From Theropithecus gelada (lineage: Eukaryota > Chordata > Mammalia > Primates > Cercopithecidae), in NCBI RefSeq assembly GCF_003255815.1, contig NC_037683.1, positions 82,839,758-82,903,757 of the forward strand: a stretch of DNA of 64,000 bases. The letters run 5' to 3'. Under the pieces are notes generated by a model that ran no database searches, had not been told where the DNA came from, and saw nothing but the letters and a program-made list of their open reading frames with translations. The translations under genes were made by a program, and so were the position numbers. Of this stretch, positions 60,095-64,000 are shown one piece after another (position 1 is the stretch's first letter; each line of letters opens with the position of its first letter).

Positions 60095-60598
60095 GCAGAT
60101 TGGTACCAGTGTGTGGCCTGTTACAAACTGTGCCACACAGCAGGAGGCGAGTAACAAGTGAGCGAAGTTTCATCTGTATTTACAGCCACTCGCCATTGCT
60201 GGCTCACATTACCGCCTGAGCTCCGCCTCCTGTCAGATCAGCAACAGCAGTAGATTCTCATAGGAGTGCGAACCCTATCGTGAACTGTGCATGCGAGGGA
60301 TCTCGGCTGCATGCTTCTTATGAGAATCTAATGCCTGATGATCTGTCACTGTCTCCCATCAACCCTAGATGGGACCACCGAGTTGCAGGAAAACAAGTTC
60401 AGGGCTCCCACTGAATTATACAGTTCACTACAGAACACTATATATTACAATATAACCATCATAGAAATAAAGTGCACAATAAATATAATGTGCTTGAATC
60501 ATCCCCAAACCATCACCTCCCTGGCACCCAGTCTCTGGAAAAACTGTCTTCCACGAAACTGGTCCCTGGTGCCAAAAAGGGTGGAGACTGCTGCTTTA
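60095..60598 (+). repeat. DNA-transposon relic (probably hAT group)
   Basis: ggtaccagtgtgtggcctgtta, gcattaccgcctgagctccgc-like, gaatctaatgcctgatgatctg and aaactggtccctggtgccaaaaa form a well-known human/primate repeat. I cannot name the subfamily with certainty. Confidence 0.6.
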
Positions 60599-60599
60599 G

Positions 60600-61070
60600 A
60601 GTCTCCAAGGGGTCAGCTGGAAGATGGGGCCCAGGGCTCAGGGACCCCAAACGCCCAATTGCTGCCGTTTGTCTTCATTGATCTCCTGGTCAGTGAACTA
60701 GATCAGCAGAATGAAACAGCAAGGCGAGGCCTGTGACCTTCCCAAGGGCAACTCCTAATGTAGGGGAACCTCTGTGCACCTCCTGCCCATGCCCCTTTCC
60801 ATAAAGGGACCCAAAGACGGAGACAGGGAGGGAGGGAGCTGAGTGCAAGCCCTGCTCTCCCAGGGCAGTGCTCACTTCCAGTCTGGGGATGGGGAAATGG
60901 GGCAGCCTGATTTGAATGAGAGATTGTGGTTAGCAAATCAATGGAAGAAAACCTGGAAGAAAAACATTTTAAGAATCAAAAGAGACCAAAACAATCTAAC
61001 GCCGAGTTCATCCGTGTGCGATGACAAGCCCGTCCCAGGTGGATGCAGGTGGGAGTCGTCGGAAAGCTGA
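60600..61070. other. Intergenic, nothing recognised
   Basis: Unique sequence; no gene signal. Confidence 0.3.
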
Positions 61071-61072
61071 GC

Positions 61073-61240
61073 GTAAGTGCTTGAACCCTCTGTGCCTGTT
61101 TCTTCCTGTATAAAATGGAGACAATGATAATACAGGAAAAGCTTCTACCACTTAGAGGTGTTGTGGGGAGTTACTAAGTTCATCTCTGCAGGACGCTTGG
61201 CACGTGGAAGGTGCCATAAGGACTAGCTGTCATTCTCCAA
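61073..61240 (-). repeat. MIR element, minus strand
   Basis: Reverse-complement MIR layout: cctgtttcttcctgtataaaatgg, ttgtggggagttactaag, then gcttggcacgtggaagg. Confidence 0.65.
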
Positions 61241-62039
61241 ACTGTGACTTCCCCTGACACCAGTTTAAGGTGCTTTCTTCCCACTTGATCCAACAGCAGC
61301 CATGTCGGTGGTGGGACACTCTGCTTGCTGTGAGAAGGATGGAGAAGGGGTTCCTCGGGGCCAGGCCACAGGACCCTTGGGACAAGGCCCTGCCTCCATG
61401 TTCAGGGCTTTCAGCAGCTACGGACCTGATGGGGCTGCAACAGGCTTTGCAGGGAATATGGGGGAGGGGCGTATGCAAAGAAAAAGCTGATGAGCAGTCT
61501 GCTTTGGAACAGGGCTGGACACTCTGTGTTGGGGAGTCCAGGGCCCCCAGCATGCTCCTGGCAGCAGGGAGGGCATGCCTGGCAACCTTAAAAACATGAA
61601 TTTCCAAAGAGCACCAGGAGGAAACCTTCCAGAACCTTCTCACACGTGGGCCTCTCAGGGCGCTGTTTTCCACTGTCCACTTAGGTCTTAGTCCCTTACA
61701 AAAAGGCACCTCCCTTATGGGAGATGACTGAGGTGGGGGAGAATTAATTCCTGTTTTCCTACCCTCACGGAGGATGTCAAGTATGAAATCCAGAGAATTT
61801 CTCTTTCTCCAGTTCAGTGCGTTTGAAGGAGACCCACAGGACTGGAGGATCAGCTGGGACAGGAGAACACAGCCTTTCTTGTCTAAAACCAAGTCAGTTC
61901 CACAGAACTGGAAAAGCTCATTTAGAGAACTCCTGGGCTCTGGGCACCTGTAGGGTGGGTAGGAGCTAGTCTGTTAGGGAAAAGACAAACTCATCACACA
62001 ATCCTGTGCCTTCCCTGCAAGAAGAAGACACTTGGCCAG
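61241..62039. other. Intergenic, downstream of the minus-strand 3' end
   Basis: Contains a 220-codon minus-strand open frame (61230-61892) with no recognisable similarity and no promoter. Treated as chance. Confidence 0.35.
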
Positions 62040-62059
62040 GCCAAGAGGTGAAGTTCTTG

Positions 62060-62065
62060 TTTATT
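62060..62065 (-). terminator. Minus-strand polyadenylation signal
   Basis: TTTATT on the plus strand is AATAAA on the minus strand, in the context gcaacaataaacaag. A GT/T-rich element lies just downstream. Further AATAAA hexamers at plus 62263-62268 and 62275-62280 are possible proximal sites. Confidence 0.65.
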
Positions 62066-62434
62066 GTTGCAGCAACTCTTATACAGACATTAGCGTTCAG
62101 TTAAATAAAGGAAGATAGCACAGTAAAATACATCACAACCCCAAACCGGATGACTGTGGCCACGGTACAGAGGAGGGAGGGAGGGACCAGTGACCAGACT
62201 GTCGAGGAAGTACATTCAGTGGGTGTGCGGTGTCCACATTCCAGGCTCACGTGTAGATATATTTTATTTATATATTTATTTATATTTATATATAGATCAT
62301 TGAGTTTTGTGTATACAAAGAACGATATTGTTACAAATACAATACTATACTTCTCCCGACGCTTTACAATAAGCTCTATTTCACCCTCTTTACAGAACAA
62401 TAGTACAAGTTCATACTCTAGGTGCTGTGCTAAG

Positions 62435-62442
62435 TATGTACA
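62435..62442 (-). promoter_or_regulatory. Pumilio response element (TGTACATA)
   Basis: TATGTACA on the plus strand reads TGTACATA in the minus-strand transcript, matching the PUM1/2 consensus TGTAnATA. It lies about 370 bases before the poly(A) signal, a common position for functional sites. Confidence 0.45.
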
Positions 62443-63146
62443 AGAAATGTCATTCCCACACAGTCCTCACACACTGCCTTGATGGAGGGGAAGAAAGATC
62501 GAGTTGTGTGCTCAAGTCGACCCAGGCCAGGGAAGGAGACAGACATGAAACTCAAACCAACAGGCGGCCTGTGAATGTGAGTCAACACATCTAAGGAGGG
62601 GCGGCCCCTGGTTGTAAACATTGGTAACGGCTACACCACTGGGTCGAGGGACCCAGGAAGGGCTCTGTAGATGGTTTTCATCCGTGTGCGGGAGGTGTTG
62701 GTGCCCACAGGGTGAGGGGGGCAGAGGAGCGATGGGGGAGGTAGTAGGTTACTCTGGGACTCCCTGAAGGCGGTGTTGATGGGCAATGTTCAGAAAGCAA
62801 ACCCGTGCACAGGGACCCGGCGCCCCTGCAATGCGCTCCTAGGAGCCTGCTCTGGCGAGGGAAGGTGTTGCTGGAGAAGTGGGCTCCAGGCATTGGTCTT
62901 TGGGGGTTTCTCCCTCTCGTGAACCCAAGGCTGATGGTGGCTCCCTGAAATGCTCACACTGGAGAAGAGGCAGGGTGGGTTCTGGTGCCTCTGCCTGGAC
63001 CAGGAGGGGGAGGTGAATGTGGGAGTCCATCCCCAAAGCTGAGCCACCAGCACATCCTGGTGGAGCAGCCACAGCGGCTCTGTGCCCTCGCAGCATTTGG
63101 GAAGGCTGCTCTGTACATAGCCTTCCCGTTACACGGGGTATTTAGA

Positions 63147-63154
63147 TATTTACA
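63147..63154 (-). promoter_or_regulatory. Second Pumilio response element (TGTAAATA)
   Basis: TATTTACA on the plus strand reads TGTAAATA in the transcript, in an AT-rich block. It matches the Pumilio consensus. Confidence 0.4.
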
Positions 63155-64000
63155 TATATAACTATATATACCGGGATGACAGAAGGGAAGACCACCACTT
63201 CTCTTGGGACTTTCAAAAAATCTAGCGACTCACTTTTAAGACTCTGGCTGCTGGGGTGACCATATCTAGGCTCACTCCCTTGCCCCAGTGGTAGCGGGAA
63301 AAAGAACCCACTTCAGTTGGATGGACCTGTTCCGAGCTCCAGCAACTTCCACTCACTGGGTGTGAAGACACACCTGGATTAACACAAAAGAATGTGGTGG
63401 ACAAATCATCTCACTCTTATGTTACAATGTCAGTTCTCCAGGAGAGCTTGCAGAATTGGCTTTTTCAGCACCTCTCAAAGTTTACAAGGTTTTTGTGCAA
63501 TAGGAATAGAAAGTATATTCTCTCCTTGAGGTGAAGATAGGTAACTGTTATGTGCAGGTTGTACAGGGACGCACTACTGGAGTTCTGTCCCCTGGCCAAT
63601 CGTGGGCGGGCCTCTGTGGTGCTGCCCAGGTGCCTGGGGACAGACAGGCATGAGCCCCTGCAATGATTTTCCAAGGCTCCTGATGCCTGAAATGCCACCA
63701 GTAACACTTCATTCCTGTTCTATCCACTCTTATTGGCAGAGGAAAGATGAACTGGCTGGTGACTCTTTAGTGTCTCATTGTATCACCAGATACTCTACAG
63801 CAAATGGAGAACCCAGGCCATGGTTCCTTCCTGGTCCTCACGTTTGTGGTGGGTTGACCTTGGGGCTGGTCTCCAAGCAACTTTCTGTAAAGCACCCTTC
63901 AAAGAAGTCCTGGGGAGCTTTATGGCCCATCCCAGAGTCCCTGGCCCCACCCCGTGCCACTCTCTGCAATGGCAGAAGCCCCTTTCCCCACAGGGCCCCT

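Larger units (their letters stand above)
62040..64000 (-). other. APBA1: Terminal part of a minus-strand 3' UTR, probably APBA1
   Basis: Read on the minus strand, this stretch ends in AATAAA (plus 62060-62065). About 15-30 bases later comes a GT/T-rich element (gtgtcttcttctt), a typical 3' cleavage site. Upstream are AT-rich blocks and two Pumilio-type TGTAnATA motifs. Alu elements are absent from this 2 kb although they are dense elsewhere, which suggests constraint. No coding frame resembling the APBA1 (X11/Mint1) PTB or PDZ domains is seen, so the stop codon lies beyond 64000. The name rests on synteny: in human, APBA1 lies convergent and downstream of ENTREP1. Confidence 0.6.

Noticed and set aside
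59674..60219. 181-codon plus-strand open frame
   Set aside because: It overlaps a DNA-transposon relic at its 3' end and has no recognisable similarity.
61230..61892. 220-codon minus-strand open frame
   Set aside because: No recognisable protein features, no promoter, no splice context. GC-rich intergenic DNA yields such frames by chance.
1..64000. CRISPR arrays, tRNA or rRNA genes, prokaryotic operons
   Set aside because: No regularly spaced repeats, no cloverleaf with A/B boxes, and no bacterial gene organisation were seen.

Overview
This window is nuclear DNA from a primate, most likely an Old World monkey (macaque, baboon or guenon type). It has dense Alu elements of all ages, a 6.2 kb L1, MaLR, ERVL and ERV1 LTRs, MIR and L2 relics, and a gene split into short exons with GT/AG introns. 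The youngest Alus (757-1002 and 20242-20580) carry variants that, as I recall them, mark cercopithecid AluY copies. The L1 3' end has a duplicated 14-base motif that I also associate with Old World monkey L1s. No prokaryotic, plasmid, phage or CRISPR feature is present.

From position 1 to about 34760 lies the 3' half of a plus-strand gene that I identify as ENTREP1 (FAM189A2). It encodes an endosomal membrane protein of the CD20-like FAM189 family. Nine constitutive coding exons are visible: 13269-13379, 17553-17681, 19173-19280, 19400-19533, 25633-25762, 25950-26028, 27806-27958, 30499-30791 and 33908-34111. They join in phase into 447 codons. The start codon and first exons lie upstream of the window. 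The encoded part has two hydrophobic segments around a cysteine-rich loop, then a long cytoplasmic tail with two PPxY motifs and two sites resembling 14-3-3 ligands. A tenth in-phase exon of 81 bases (29942-30022) fits the reading frame exactly and is the best candidate here for an overlooked coding piece. The 3' UTR ends near 34757 after an AATAAA at 34737.

From 34760 to about 62040 is intergenic DNA. It holds Alu, L1M, LTR, L2 and MIR relics and a full-length L1 with 11-base target duplications (46361-52561). Both L1 reading frames are damaged: a stop in ORF1; two 2-base deletions, one nonsense codon and a catalytic-site change in ORF2. It also holds a CpG-rich block (54290-54800) with a strong minus-strand splice donor, and a consensus-like CTCF motif at 56857.

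From about 62040 to 64000 the sequence looks like the end of a long minus-strand 3' UTR, with an AATAAA, a U/GU-rich downstream element and two Pumilio-type motifs. By synteny with human 9q21 this should be APBA1, but no APBA1 coding sequence is in the window. The two genes are therefore convergent. I found no multi-gene novel system. The items most worth testing are the cassette exon, the CpG-rich antisense promoter candidate and the CTCF site between the convergent genes.
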